Origin: Cruorifilaria tuberocauda
Lineage: Eukaryota > Nematoda > Chromadorea > Rhabditida > Onchocercidae
NCBI GenBank assembly: GCA_013365365.1
Contig: JABVXU010000032.1
Coordinates: 62,001 to 126,000 of the forward strand
Direction: 5' to 3'
Length of the DNA stretch: 64,000 nucleotides
Shown here piece after piece: positions 45,147 to 56,038 of the stretch. How positions within the stretch are numbered: the first letter of the stretch is position 1; every line of letters starts with the position of its first letter. The notes under the pieces are model-generated. The model did not search any database. It was not told where the DNA came from and was given only the letters and a program-made list of their open reading frames with translations. A program made the position numbers and the translations under genes.

Positions 45147-46652
45147 CTATATAATTAATGAATTACCAGTCATTTTACCAGATTTTCTAATTCCAAGTAA
45201 TTGTAAAATAGTAGGTGCAATATCAGATAACTTTCCATCCCTTAACTTTAAGTTGCCGCAAGAATCAGAACATATAATAAACGGAACTTTATTCAGGGTA
45301 TGTGCTGTATGAGGTATATTATTTTTTTCGTCAAACACATACTCAATATTCCCGTGATCTGATGTAATAATAAGCACAGAGTTACCTACCTTTTTTACAG
45401 CATTGAGCACTTTTGCAATGCAATTGTCTACAACGAGCACAGCCTTTTCAGCTGCTTTCATATTGCCTGTATGTCCAATCATATCAGGATTAGCATAATT
45501 CACAACTATTAGTGAAAACTCTTGAGAATGAATTTTTTCTACAAGTTTTTCTGTAAGCTCGAAAGCTGACATTTCTGGCTGTAAATCATAAGTTTTAACT
45601 TTTGGTGAAGGAATAAGAATTCTTTCTTCACCAGAAAAAGGTCCTTCTTTCCTACAATTAAAAAAGAAAGTTACATGTGCATATTTTTCAGTTTCAGCAA
45701 TACGCAATTGTCGTAATCCATTATCTTCTACTACCTGACCTAAAGTTTCAGCAAAAGGTATAGTAGGGAAAAGGCAATGAATCTGAAAATCTTCTTTATA
45801 TTCCATCATACTTAAAATAGAAGAGAATTTTGCTACTTTTCTGTAGTTTGCTTTACCAAGCAAAATACTAGTTAACTGTATCATTCGATCAGCACGAAAG
45901 TTAGCCAATAATACTCCATCCTCCTGCTTGATACCTTGATAATTACCTATCACTGTAGGTCTAATAAATTCATCAGTTATACTGCTTTGGTAATTATTAT
46001 CAATCAACGAAATTACATTATCATGACATGGTGCTTTTGCAAAAGCTATAGCATCATAAGCTTTAATTGTTCTCTCCCATCTATTATCACGGTCCATAGC
46101 ATAATAACGTCCAGAGATAGTAGCAATTTCCACATCACTATCCTTTACACTTTCTTCGAATTCTTGAATGCATTTCTTTCCTGAATTTGGCAAAGTGTCC
46201 CTCCCATCTAGAAATGCATGTATCGCCACTTTGATCCCATATTGTGATATTTTATTTGCTAAAGTTGAAATGTGTTTCTGATGTGAATGCACCCCACCAT
46301 CCGATACTAGTCCCATTATATGACATGTACCATTCTTATCCTTTAGATTACTAATAAAGTTCTGCAAACTTCTATTACTTTCTATTGCTCCAATTTCCTG
46401 ATTAATACGCTGTAGGCTTTGCACCTCCATCCTCCCACCACCAATGTTAATATGGCCAACCTCTGAATTACCTATTTGACCATCTGGTAATCCAACATCA
46501 GTGCCACAGGCAGACAAATTGCATTTTGGGTAATTAGAACTGATATATTGCCAATATGGTGGATTAGCACTGCTAATGGCATTGTGATTGCTACACTCTA
46601 TTCCATTTCCCCATCCATCTAATATACATAAGACAACTGATTTAAAATGCAT
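45147..46652 (-). CDS. gpmI: 2,3-bisphosphoglycerate-independent phosphoglycerate mutase
   Basis: Interconverts 3- and 2-phosphoglycerate; it feeds enolase, also in this window. The 501-residue protein is of the two-domain Mn-dependent type: CILDGWGNG at the start, the phospho-serine motif [17 protein letters not shown] (Ser about 62), [32 protein letters not shown] and the final metal site [11 protein letters not shown] with PHTAHT. Length and motifs are normal. Confidence 0.96.
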   Translation of the reverse strand: MHFKSVVLCILDGWGNGIECSNHNAISSANPPYWQYISSNYPKCNLSACGTDVGLPDGQIGNSEVGHINIGGGRMEVQSLQRINQEIGAIESNRSLQNFISNLKDKNGTCHIMGLVSDGGVHSHQKHISTLANKISQYGIKVAIHAFLDGRDTLPNSGKKCIQEFEESVKDSDVEIATISGRYYAMDRDNRWERTIKAYDAIAFAKAPCHDNVISLIDNNYQSSITDEFIRPTVIGNYQGIKQEDGVLLANFRADRMIQLTSILLGKANYRKVAKFSSILSMMEYKEDFQIHCLFPTIPFAETLGQVVEDNGLRQLRIAETEKYAHVTFFFNCRKEGPFSGEERILIPSPKVKTYDLQPEMSAFELTEKLVEKIHSQEFSLIVVNYANPDMIGHTGNMKAAEKAVLVVDNCIAKVLNAVKKVGNSVLIITSDHGNIEYVFDEKNNIPHTAHTLNKVPFIICSDSCGNLKLRDGKLSDIAPTILQLLGIRKSGKMTGNSLII

Positions 46653-47818
46653 ATAAAATTATTCTATTGATAATGTAACTATATAATAGAAAATCCCCTG
46701 ATAATACCAAAAACAAACTCTCATAACAACTCTGACAGATTTTATGAGATTAGTCCTTACAGATAACAATAACAAATATTTAGTAGTAAGCTTAAGATGA
46801 AGTTTATTTATATCACTTAATTATAATAATCAAATCAATACACAGAAAACCATGTAAAAGCTTGTCAAAGTTTCTTGTCCTGTAACTTTAATGATTGATG
46901 CTAACAATAAAAGATTGCAAAAGAAATCCAGCAGATATATTTTTTGATAAACTAAATCCACTTATATTGACCTTTTCTAGAAGAAATTTATGCATAAGTG
47001 TACCAATAGAATAAGTAATGCAGACGTGAGGATAAATAATATACCGTATTATTGGAATAAAATTAATATCACTAATACCATTTAAAAATTGGATAACTCA
47101 CTTTTATAAAAGACATGAGGTAAATTTCATAACCTTTCTCTACATTATCAAAAAGCACTGCAAACAATATAGTCAATCTGACCTATACTCCCACGTTTGT
47201 TAATGTAGGCACACGTTGAAAAATACTAGGTATATTCAAAGAGATACATTCTCTAGAAATATAACTATTGTTGATATTAGGAAAGGTTTATTATAGACGT
47301 TTAACAACCATCTTAATGGTAATTGAGATAGACTTCTATTTCTCATATAAATCCCCTCAAGTATATATCTTATCTATGATGATAGATTACACTGTTAACC
47401 AAAAATAAAAGGCAAAAACGTTATCAATAAAATTGAAATCATGTTGAAAACAATAACAACCTTTCTTCTACGTTTATCATCAACATAGAAAATACATCAG
47501 ATTTACTATCAACCTCAATTGAAACCCTGCTGTTGGTATTCCAAAAACTCTTAGCACGCTAACTAACTGATTATTTAAATGGGGAATGCACTTGTTTCTT
47601 ATGCTTAAGAAGTAACTTAAAAGCATTTGGTCACACCAAAGCAAAGTTGCATAAGTTAAACTTTAAAATATTATTTTTGTTATTTGCTGTGACAGCTTCC
47701 TATAACTTATTTAGTATTAAAATACTTTGCATTTTAGATCAAACTATGCTAAATAATATCTTATCAAATCTAAGTATTTCTATATCATATATTTTTGTAT
47801 GCTTAAGTATAGAATATT
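46653..47818. other. 1.2-kb gap between divergent gpmI and rsmH
   Basis: Apart from the minus-strand remnant at 46888-47097, only short open stretches are seen. A second minus fragment at about 47095-47190 (with LFAVLFDNVEKGYEIYLMSF) lies just upstream of that remnant in a different frame and probably belongs to it. The plus-strand ORF at 47647-47892 runs into rsmH out of frame and is not credible. Confidence 0.35.
46888..47097 (-). pseudogene. Decayed minus-strand gene fragment, unknown family
   Basis: A 69-codon open frame with no start reads as plausible protein (GISDINFIPIIRYIIYP, SIGTLMHKFLLEKVNISGF) and ends in TAA. Alternating hydrophobic residues recall beta-strands of an outer membrane protein, but this is only an impression. 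Confidence 0.35.
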
Positions 47819-48814
47819 ATGGCACACATTCCAGTTTTGCTGAAAGAAATGCTCTTACAACTTTCACCACAAAATGGTGGTGTATATGTTGATGCTACAT
47901 TTGGAGCTGGGGGATATAGCAGAGCAATATTAGAGTCAGCTGATTGTAAAGTGTACGCAATTGATAGGGATGAAACAGTTGCAAAATTTTACCACAGTTT
48001 AAATGCTAAATACCCTGGAAAAATAAAGTTATTTCTTGAAAAGTTTAGCAACATTCAAACTGTGTTAAATAGTAATAACCTCAAGCACTTTGCAGAATCT
48101 TCTGTAGTTCCGCAGCTATCTTCTACTACTTCAGTGCTAATCCCAAAAAAAAATCTATGGTCAAACAACACAAGAATAATATCAAACAATACTGTAGATG
48201 GAGTCGTATTTGATGTAGGAGCATCATCTATGCAGATTGATGAAGGAAACAGAGGATTTTCATTTTTACATAATGGACCGCTTGATATGCGCATGGACTA
48301 CTCTTCCAATGTTAACGCCTCAGTATTTGTTAATGATTTACATGAAGAAGAAATTGCAAATACTATATACAGCTACGGAGGTGAACGTTATTCTCGCAAG
48401 ATCGCAAGAGCAATAGTAAATGCACGTAAGAAAAAAGCTATCAGCACTACATTTCAGCTTGCAGACATCGTACGTTCTGTTGTGCTTCGTAGAAAAAGCA
48501 AAATTGACCCTGCAACCAGGACATTCCAAGCAATTAGGATATGGGTAAACGACGAGCTTAAAGAACTTGAGAATGGCATTAAAGCTGCATCAGAAATTTT
48601 AAATAAGGATGGTAAGCTGATCGTCATCACTTTTCATTCTTTAGAAGACCGTATAGTCAAAAACTTTTTTAAGAATTTATGTAATACAAGATTTACAAAT
48701 TGTAGAAAGTTTTCTCTTCTAAATAGAAGAGTAATCAAGGCAAGTTCAGAAGAAATAAGTACAAATCCGCGCGCACGCTCAGCAAAACTAAGAGGTATAC
48801 AAAGATTGTTATGA
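47819..48814 (+). CDS. rsmH: 16S rRNA (cytosine(1402)-N4)-methyltransferase RsmH
   Basis: RsmH (MraW) methylates C1402 in the decoding centre of 16S rRNA. Motifs are HIPVLLKEML at the start, VDATFGAGGYSRAIL (SAM motif I), DRDETV, VFDVGASSMQID, NGPLDMRMD, ATRTFQAIRIWVNDEL, ITFHSLEDRIVKNFF and the NPRARSAKLR tail. Residues about 89-125, just before the VDGVVFD strand, are a Ser/Asn-rich insertion absent from typical RsmH. Despite this the total length is 331, within range because other loops are short. The mra/fts cluster that normally follows is missing. Confidence 0.94.
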   Translation: MAHIPVLLKEMLLQLSPQNGGVYVDATFGAGGYSRAILESADCKVYAIDRDETVAKFYHSLNAKYPGKIKLFLEKFSNIQTVLNSNNLKHFAESSVVPQLSSTTSVLIPKKNLWSNNTRIISNNTVDGVVFDVGASSMQIDEGNRGFSFLHNGPLDMRMDYSSNVNASVFVNDLHEEEIANTIYSYGGERYSRKIARAIVNARKKKAISTTFQLADIVRSVVLRRKSKIDPATRTFQAIRIWVNDELKELENGIKAASEILNKDGKLIVITFHSLEDRIVKNFFKNLCNTRFTNCRKFSLLNRRVIKASSEEISTNPRARSAKLRGIQRLL

Positions 48815-50825
48815 AAACCTCGTGTATCTCAATAACAATCCAATACACCATAATCATGCTTATCTTATATATAGACAAATTCTTTTAAAGAAGCTCTTTC
48901 CTACCCCATTCCTACAATAAATTTCACCTATCTTCACTTATCATTACACCCACTATAAAATGCTTTTATGTTATCTTTTGTATTTTTTGCTTTCATACTT
49001 ATACTTCTCTTCTCGGATATCATATAATTCCAGCTTTGCCCCTACAATTGGAAGTAGTTGATAGTAGTTAAAAATAAAGGAATGCAAAAACTATTATCTC
49101 TTCTCTACATTTAAGGCTGCATTCTTTTTTAGGACCTTATATGAAGCCATTGAATGAATCACACTACCCCCTTTAACATCTCCTTAGTCAATTTCTGCGC
49201 CTCTGTAATTAGTAAACTTGTTAACTTATTATCGCTATGCAAGCCAGCAAGTTATAGTAGTGAACCTATTCTATCTCTTGAATTAATTACTAAATACTAA
49301 TAAAAATTGGAGTTTTTTGCACTTAAACAAACAGGATAATATAGTGAATTTTCACTTTCATCATTGGCTATAGCACTGAACATCTCAATATTCAGCAACT
49401 ATTTCACTTTAACTATACTACCCCTTACTATAAAAACTTTATGTAAGAACCTATGTTCATACCTAGTATGAAACCCACCTTTAACTAATTACTCATATAT
49501 TACCTGTTATGCTCTATATCACTTAAACTAATATAACAACTAAGTGATTAGTAAGCGATGTATGAAATCATGTATTACGCAGCAATATAGCGCTTTCAAA
49601 AAAATAGAGCTATTCTCAAAGCTTTATAAACATTCCTAATAAAAAGACTAAGAAAAATATCATAAAAGCCCTGGCACTGTATTTTGCACACTCAATAATT
49701 CAAAGTTAAAGAAGCGTAATAAAATTACTTTAACTTTAAACTAACATTTTACTGAAATTGTTATGTCTGAGAAAATAGAACACTATTCAGAATGTAACCA
49801 CACTTATGCTATTAATAAAATAAGGATGGGAAATATAAGAAAGTCTTCTAGACACTTTAGTTTATCTATCATTCATTCTTAACATAACCTCTTGGCCACC
49901 GAATATCCAATTCTCTCTTTTTATAAAAATTTGGTCTGAACTAACATAACAAATCTGATATTTAATAATTTTCTCTCTCTAAAAAATAGATTTTTGTCTA
50001 TTATCTCATCAATTCCACGATATTATGTGTGTTCTTTTTAATTGCAAAATCTTAAACTAAGGCTATATAATTAAGGCTTTACAGTAAAAATACTAGTAAT
50101 TGTAAGTAGCATTACGATCAATTTCACTAGATCTTTTTTTTATATATTTAGTAAAACTTAAGAGGATCATCCTTAAATTTGGAATCTTACAACCATGAAT
50201 CAGCATACATTTTCATATTCAGATTATATTCTCTGCAAGAGAAATCAAGAAACTAGAACTTATGTAGACGATCAAATGCTACGCTCTTATAACTAAAAAG
50301 ATCTAATTATTTACTCAAAAAGGCTGACTTGCATAAATAAACTTGAGGAGACTTGATCTCAAAAAACCCATTAAATAAAAGTCCACCTTCTGTGAAAGGA
50401 TTTTGACATTTTTATAGTTATAAAAAATTGAATCTTTCAAATTTACTTGAAAATTTCACAAAACATCAGCACTACTTAAATAATAGACATCCCTAGATAC
50501 AACAAAAAATCACCAGCTATATACCATTTAGCAATTTACTAATCTTGCAAAATATAGCTAGGTAGCATATGCTTAGGGAAGCCTATAAATAGTTAATTCT
50601 ACTCAAATGTCTAATAAACCTTGAAATAACATTTTCCTAATAAGATATTATACATTAACTGCCACAAAAAGGCCAGCATCTTTTTTTTAATACCTGTTTC
50701 AACTCAACCATGGCTCACTTTCTAATAAGTGAGGAAACATAAGATGAAAAATATAGACTTGTCTCACAACATTATCTCTTAGGCACTGCCGCACTATTTA
50801 TGCATCATAAATTCTACTGCAACTG
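48815..50825. other. 2-kb gap with decayed coding sequence
   Basis: The left part holds the minus-strand pseudogene at 49097-49398 and a further 29-codon minus fragment near 48960-49045. On the plus strand a 39-codon ORF from ATG 49763 (with HYSECNHTYAINKIRMGN) has no recognisable family. From about 49900 to 50825 nothing stands out. Confidence 0.35.
49097..49398 (-). pseudogene. Decayed minus-strand gene, unknown family
   Basis: One minus frame of 80 codons (49398 to 49159) is protein-like but has two in-frame stops (TAG, TAA): it includes EMFSAIANDESENSLYYPV, then VINSRDRIGSLL, then LAGLHSDNKLTSLLITEAQ. After a shift it continues as GGSVIHSMASYKVLKKNAA to TAA at 49097. No family recognised. 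Confidence 0.45.
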
Positions 50826-51500
50826 TTACTTATAACTCACTTTTACACAATATTTACCATCCTTAAAAAAGAACTTAACATTTTCCATTCCTTGATTACG
50901 AAGCTTTGATGCAGCTAACTTAGCAGATTGGGTACTCTTAAAGAACGCGATATACCATTTACTTTCCACATTCTCTTGCTTCGGATGACGTTTTTGCATT
51001 TCTTTCTCATACTGTTTTTTATAATGAGGTGTCTTTTGTACTAATCGTTCTGACATTTTTCTTAAATACTGAACTTTTACTCTCGTTAGTCCAGATTTAT
51101 GAAATCCCAAAATTTTCGCTGCCTTTTCTGACAAATCTATTAACCTACCTTCAACAAATGGTCCTCTATCATTCACCCTCACAACAAGTTTTTTCCCATT
51201 TTCTAAGTTAGTAACAAGAACAAAACATGGAAGAGGCAGAGTCCTATGTGCTGCAGAAATTAAGTGACGGTTAAACATTTCACCATTTGCTGTAATTGTA
51301 TCATGACCTTCTATTCCATACCATGATGCTATCCCCACTTCCTCGTAATGGTTACAGTGCTTTGGATGATAAGTTATACCATTTATTGTATAGCTATTAC
51401 CGATTTTGTAGTGACCTGTAACATTACTATACTTACTGTAAAAACTACAACTACTTACCAAAAAAAACACCGAGCACAGTAAGAGCAGGTTTTTCATCAT
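50826..51500 (-). CDS. rlpA: RlpA-like septal ring lytic transglycosylase/lipoprotein
   Basis: RlpA proteins have a double-psi beta-barrel domain and, in some bacteria, cleave peptidoglycan strands lacking stem peptides. The 224-residue protein begins with a lipoprotein signal and lipobox (LVSSC, Cys about 18). It then has the RlpA core: GIASWYGIEGHDTITANGEMF, AAHRTLPLPCFVLVTNLENGK and VRVNDRGPFVEGRLIDLS. A C-terminal SPOR-like domain (about 165-224, WYIAFFKSTQSAKLAASKLR) would bind septal peptidoglycan. The catalytic Asp of NDRGPF and the upstream His of AAHRTLP are kept. It is divergent from murC. Confidence 0.9.
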   Translation of the reverse strand: MMKNLLLLCSVFFLVSSCSFYSKYSNVTGHYKIGNSYTINGITYHPKHCNHYEEVGIASWYGIEGHDTITANGEMFNRHLISAAHRTLPLPCFVLVTNLENGKKLVVRVNDRGPFVEGRLIDLSEKAAKILGFHKSGLTRVKVQYLRKMSERLVQKTPHYKKQYEKEMQKRHPKQENVESKWYIAFFKSTQSAKLAASKLRNQGMENVKFFFKDGKYCVKVSYK

Positions 51501-51586
51501 TGTATTTAATGAAAGATCTTAACATCATAAGTACTGTAAATTAAACTATATGTAGATTTAGAAATAAGTAAATCCTTACGTTAAAT

Positions 51587-53038
51587 ATGAATGTTACTGA
51601 AAAAGAAGCAATATATATGATTGGTATAGGTGGAACTGGAATGAGTGCAATAGCAGAAATCCTTCACAAGTCTAATTATAAAGTCCAGGGAAGTGATGTA
51701 CAATCAAATGCTAATGTAGATAGATTACGAAGGTTAGGCATAGAAATCTATATTGGTCACAATGCTAATAATATCAGACAAGCCAAAGTAGTCATATATT
51801 CTTCTGCAATAAAACCTAACAACGTAGAACTAGTTATGGCAAGAGACAGTAACAGAACCATTTTGCACAGGTCAGATATGCTTGCTAAAATCATGAAAAA
51901 TAAATATGTAATAGCAGTTTCAGGCTCAAGCGGGAAAACAACAACAACTGCTATAATTGCTTCTATTTTGGACTACTCTAGTGGACCACTTTCTATTGCT
52001 CGAGTGCCTAATAGTACTAAAGCCAGAAAAAAGGACTTGTATTCTAATTTCACGGTCCATAGTAATTCTAACATAGGAATTGATGCAACAGTAATTGCAG
52101 GAGGAGTATTAAACTCATATCAGAGTAACTCAAAACTCGGGGAAAGTGAGATTTTTTTGATCGAAGCTGATGAATCTGACGGAACTATGCTAAAAATCCC
52201 TGCAAACATTTCTGTCATAACTAGTATCAACAACGACCACATAGACTATTATGGAACACTTGAAAATCTTAAGAATGCGTTCTCCCAATTTGTAAACAAA
52301 GCAGACTTTGCAATTCTTCCTGATTCCGTAAACATTAATCATGCAAGCAACCACATGACGTTTGGGCTTGAATGTGGTAACATTAGAGCCATCAACATTA
52401 AGCAGCATGTCAGTAGCATTGAATTTGATGTATTGGTTGATAACAAACGTAGAATAAAAAATTTGGTATTATCAAATGCAATAGGAATACACAAAATCAG
52501 TAATGCCATGGCTGCAATATCAGTTGCAATAAAACTAGGGATTAGAGACAAAGAAATTAAAAAAGGTCTTTTAGAGTTTAAAGGAGTAGAAAGAAGATTT
52601 TCCTTAATTGCCAGTATCAAAGGTGTTAAGTTAATTGAGGATTACGCTCACCACCCAAATGAAATACATGCAACTTTAATAGCAGCACGTTCAATTGCTA
52701 AAGAAAAGGTGATAGGAATCATAGAAATATTTCGCTACGTTCGCATCTGTAATTTTTTCGATGAGTTTATACAAACTTTCATGATGTTTGACTATATCAT
52801 TCTCACTCCTATTTCTCCTCCAGAGGATAACCCAATCCATGGCTGCAGGATTGATAATATACAGAGTGCTCTATTGAATAATGGTTTTAACAATGTAAAG
52901 ACCGTAGATAATGCTTTGGTCATTTCACACTTTATCAATAATTCGACAAATTCAGGCGACGTAGTATTATTTATTGGTGCTGGCAGTAATATAGCTAAAC
53001 TAGCAAGGGAAACTGCAACACTTATGTCAGAAGTATAG
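51587..53038 (+). CDS. murC: UDP-N-acetylmuramate--L-alanine ligase MurC, diverged
   Basis: MurC adds L-Ala to UDP-MurNAc, the first amino acid of the peptidoglycan stem. The N-terminal Rossmann motif [42 protein letters not shown] and [10 protein letters not shown] are kept. Two features are odd. The ATP P-loop reads [10 protein letters not shown] instead of the near-invariant GTHGKTTTT (residues about 112-121). A stretch of some 30 residues rich in Ser/Asn lies after it. The later FQPHRYTR-like motif reads IFRYVR. The 483-residue length is normal. Probably still functional, since all other motifs are intact, but with relaxed constraint. Confidence 0.9.
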   Translation: MNVTEKEAIYMIGIGGTGMSAIAEILHKSNYKVQGSDVQSNANVDRLRRLGIEIYIGHNANNIRQAKVVIYSSAIKPNNVELVMARDSNRTILHRSDMLAKIMKNKYVIAVSGSSGKTTTTAIIASILDYSSGPLSIARVPNSTKARKKDLYSNFTVHSNSNIGIDATVIAGGVLNSYQSNSKLGESEIFLIEADESDGTMLKIPANISVITSINNDHIDYYGTLENLKNAFSQFVNKADFAILPDSVNINHASNHMTFGLECGNIRAINIKQHVSSIEFDVLVDNKRRIKNLVLSNAIGIHKISNAMAAISVAIKLGIRDKEIKKGLLEFKGVERRFSLIASIKGVKLIEDYAHHPNEIHATLIAARSIAKEKVIGIIEIFRYVRICNFFDEFIQTFMMFDYIILTPISPPEDNPIHGCRIDNIQSALLNNGFNNVKTVDNALVISHFINNSTNSGDVVLFIGAGSNIAKLARETATLMSEV

Positions 53039-53048
53039 GTTTAATATA

Positions 53049-54314
53049 ATGAAAAAAATAATCAATAGTGTATTTGCAAGGGAAATTCTAGATAGTAGAG
53101 GTCATCCAACCATTGAGGTAGAAATTGAACTCTACGATGGAGCAACAGGTATAGCATCTGTACCTTCTGGAGCTTCAATTGGCAAATTAGAAGCTTTAGA
53201 ACTGAGAGATCAAGATAAAAAAAGATATTGTGGTAAAGGAGTTTTGAAAGCTGTTCAAACTGTAAATGGAATAATAGCAAATAAAATTATTGGTCTGGAT
53301 GCAATAAACCAGAGTGTAATTGATAAAATCTTAATTGAACTAGATGGAACAGAAAACAAATCTAAACTTGGAGCAAATACAACTTTAGGTGTATCTATTG
53401 CAGTTGCAAAGGCAGTAGCAAATAGCTTTAAAATACCGTTATATAGGTATTTGGGAGGAGAACAGGCAAATGTTATGCCTTGTCCACTCATTAACATAAT
53501 TAATGGTGGAGTACATGCAGACAACAATCTTGATTTTCAAGAATTCATGATTCTTCCTATCGGAGCCGATACTTTCAGTGAAGCAATCAGAATATCTGCA
53601 GAAGTGTTTTATAACCTACGCAATCTCCTTAAGAAAAATGGATACAACATAAATGTAGGAGATGAAGGTGGTTTTGCTCCAAACATTAAAGACACTGAGG
53701 AAGCAATTGACTTAATCATATACGCTATAGAATCTTCTGGTTATTCAACTCACAACCACTTTACACTGGGTCTTGATGTTGCTTCATCTACTTTTTATAG
53801 AAATAAAATTTACAGACTTAAAAACAGAGAGCTTACTTCAGGTGAATTAGCTGGGTATTATTTTAACCTTATAAAAAAATACCCTCTAATTTCTATAGAA
53901 GATGCAATGAGTGAAGACGACCATGAAGGTTGGAAACTACTTACTGCAAAGCTAGGAAATAAAATCCAATTAGTTGGAGATGATCTATTTGCTACAAACT
54001 GTCAGCTAATACGTAAAGGGATAGAGGGGAAAATGGCAAATGCTGTATTAATCAAGCCAAACCAGATAGGAACATTAACAGAAACATTAGCTGCCATTGA
54101 AATGGCAAAATCAAATGGTTATAAAGCTATTATTTCTCATCGATCAGGTGAAACAGAAGATACAACAATATCTCACATAGCAGTTGCATCAAATTGTGGA
54201 CAAATAAAAGCCGGCTCATTATCACGTTCTGATAGACTTGCAAAATACAATGAACTAATGAGAATAGAGGGGCTATTAGGAGAAAACGCTAAATATTATT
54301 GTAGGCTAGCATGA
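53049..54314 (+). CDS. eno: Enolase
   Basis: Converts 2-phosphoglycerate to phosphoenolpyruvate. The 421-residue protein has all landmarks: [31 protein letters not shown] (active loop), [28 protein letters not shown], the Mg-binding [14 protein letters not shown] and [21 protein letters not shown] and [15 protein letters not shown]. In the flexible loop [10 protein letters not shown] the usual Glu-Ala pairing is kept. It overlaps obgE by four bases, giving coupled translation, and starts 10 bases after murC. Confidence 0.97.
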   Translation: MKKIINSVFAREILDSRGHPTIEVEIELYDGATGIASVPSGASIGKLEALELRDQDKKRYCGKGVLKAVQTVNGIIANKIIGLDAINQSVIDKILIELDGTENKSKLGANTTLGVSIAVAKAVANSFKIPLYRYLGGEQANVMPCPLINIINGGVHADNNLDFQEFMILPIGADTFSEAIRISAEVFYNLRNLLKKNGYNINVGDEGGFAPNIKDTEEAIDLIIYAIESSGYSTHNHFTLGLDVASSTFYRNKIYRLKNRELTSGELAGYYFNLIKKYPLISIEDAMSEDDHEGWKLLTAKLGNKIQLVGDDLFATNCQLIRKGIEGKMANAVLIKPNQIGTLTETLAAIEMAKSNGYKAIISHRSGETEDTTISHIAVASNCGQIKAGSLSRSDRLAKYNELMRIEGLLGENAKYYCRLA

Positions 54315-55333
54315 ATTTTATAGATGAAGTTAAGTTATATTTAAAAGCAGGAGATGGTGGTGATGGGTGTGCAAGTTTTCGTCGAGAGAAATTTATTGAA
54401 TTTGGCGGTCCAAACGGAGGCAATGGAGGGAAAGGAGGAAACATAATTTTTGTTAGTGATACAAATCTAAGCACATTGTTTAATTTCTGTTATATGAAAC
54501 ACATTAAAGCAGATGATGGGAAAAGAGGTACAGGCAAAAACAGATCTGGCATAGCAGGAAAGGATGTTATACTTAAAGTCCCAATTGGCACACAAGTAAT
54601 CGATGAAGAAAGTAAGGAGGTGATAGTAGATTTCAATAAACCTGATATGAAATTCAAGATAGTACAAGGTGGGAAGGGTGGACTTGGAAATGCTAATTTC
54701 AAATCTTCTATTAATAAAGCACCAAGACATTTTACCTACGGACAACTTGGTGAAAAAAGAAATGTAATATTAAAGCTAAAAGTTTTATCAGATGTTGGTA
54801 TCATTGGCATGCCAAATGCAGGTAAGTCAAAATTTTTAACTCGTTGTTCAAATAAAGATACAAGAGTAGAAGATTATCCATTCACCACTATTAGTCCTAG
54901 TTTAGGTGTAGCAGAGGTGAATGATAGAAGAATTGTGATAGCAGATATTCCTGGAATCATTTCTAATGCTCATCTTGGAACTGGACTTGGCCACAAGTTT
55001 TTAAAACATATAGAAAGGTGTAAAATTTTGCTACATTTAATTGATGTAATTCATGAAGATGTCATTTCAGCTTATAATTGTGTACACAATGAGTTGAGGA
55101 TTTATAGTAGTAATCTTATCAAGAAGGAAGAAATCATACTATTAAATAAATGTGATCTTTTACAAGAAGAAGAAGTTATAAAAAAGAAAAATTACTTGGC
55201 TAATCACCTCAATAAAGAAATACTATGCTTATCAAGCAATAGTGATTTACAGCCAATTTTAAAACTATTAAGCGAAAAATTAAAAAAGAGCGATTCCAAA
55301 GAAATTGATACATATAACCCTTTCAAAATATGA
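54311..55333 (+). CDS. obgE: GTPase ObgE (CgtA)
   Basis: Obg is a GTPase for 50S ribosome assembly and stress control. The 340-residue protein has the glycine-rich OBG fold ([30 protein letters not shown]) over residues 1-158, then the G domain with P-loop [11 protein letters not shown] (about 167), switch [19 protein letters not shown] and NKCD. The usual acidic C-terminal extension is short. The P-loop has Ser-Lys where most Obg have Ser-Thr, but the required GKS is present. Confidence 0.96.
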   Translation: MNFIDEVKLYLKAGDGGDGCASFRREKFIEFGGPNGGNGGKGGNIIFVSDTNLSTLFNFCYMKHIKADDGKRGTGKNRSGIAGKDVILKVPIGTQVIDEESKEVIVDFNKPDMKFKIVQGGKGGLGNANFKSSINKAPRHFTYGQLGEKRNVILKLKVLSDVGIIGMPNAGKSKFLTRCSNKDTRVEDYPFTTISPSLGVAEVNDRRIVIADIPGIISNAHLGTGLGHKFLKHIERCKILLHLIDVIHEDVISAYNCVHNELRIYSSNLIKKEEIILLNKCDLLQEEEVIKKKNYLANHLNKEILCLSSNSDLQPILKLLSEKLKKSDSKEIDTYNPFKI

Positions 55334-55677
55334 ATTTTCCTCCTCAACAGTCATATAGGTATACAGTATAGTTAAGTCTCCTACATTTTGAGCAGCTTCT
55401 TCTCATCAAGAACCTTGAATACTAGATATAAAATTTCCCTATAGTTAAAGATTCAAAAAAAGTGAAAAACAGATGCGATAGAGATTTAACATGTATATGT
55501 ACCATTATACCTAAAAGGATAGAATTTTTATTAAAATCTACAGAAAAATCTTCAAATAAAGATAAATTTTGAGAAATATTTTTATTATAATCAGATAGCG
55601 CTAATAAACAAAAGCAGTAATTCTATCGAAAAACCTTAATTTTATTTTGATTATAACACAGATCGAAGTCAAATATC
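55334..55677. other. Gene-free stretch upstream of ssrA
   Basis: No gene, hairpin terminator for obgE or other feature is recognised here; the ssrA promoter begins at its right edge. Confidence 0.4.
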
Positions 55678-55706
55678 TTGACATTTATTTGATGTTGCTA
55701 AATAAT
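55678..55706 (+). promoter_or_regulatory. Strong sigma-70 promoter of ssrA
   Basis: TTGACA (55678-55683), a 17-base spacer and AATAAT (55701-55706) match 6/6 and 5/6 with ideal spacing, as expected for an abundant stable RNA. Transcription would start near 55713, ahead of the acceptor piece. Confidence 0.7.
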
Positions 55707-55745
55707 GTAAGTGTGTTTTATACACTATAGCAATAAAATTACTTT

Positions 55746-56030
55746 GTAATAGATGTATTGGACCCGAGGGCAGTACTCGGCGCCTCCACTATACTTTAAT
55801 TCACATGGGGGCGAATAAGGATCGACATGCATAGTAAAGATGGTAGCTTTGCTCGGTTAGATACCACCGTTAAGAGTTCATAATTTAAACGCAAACGATA
55901 ATTTTGCTGCTGAGGGTAATGTTACATCACTAGCTGCTTAACTAAGCACTGTAATCTCATTACCATAAGCACGGTTTAGGGAACGCCGGGTAACAGAAAG
56001 TTCCCTCAAAGCAGGAGTTTTGTACGTATA
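55746..56030 (+). ncRNA. ssrA: tmRNA, circularly permuted two-piece form
   Basis: tmRNA rescues stalled ribosomes and tags the unfinished protein. The gene is permuted as in alphaproteobacteria: the 3' acceptor half comes first. There the T-arm is CCGAG-GGCAGTA-CTCGG (55764-55780), followed by acceptor strand CGCCTCC (55781-55787) and discriminator A. After about 18 spacer bases the 5' half begins with GGGGGCG (55807-55813), which pairs with it, and continues GAATAAGGATCGACATG. ATGCAT near 55827 can pair with ATGTAT at 55753-55758 (helix P2). The tag frame is 55891-55941: ANDNFAAEGNVTSLAA then TAA. The outer ends are approximate. Confidence 0.93.
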
Positions 56031-56038
56031 AAAATTAT

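Noticed and set aside
47647..47892. An 81-codon plus-strand ORF
   Set aside because: It overlaps the start of rsmH in another frame and lacks any family features.
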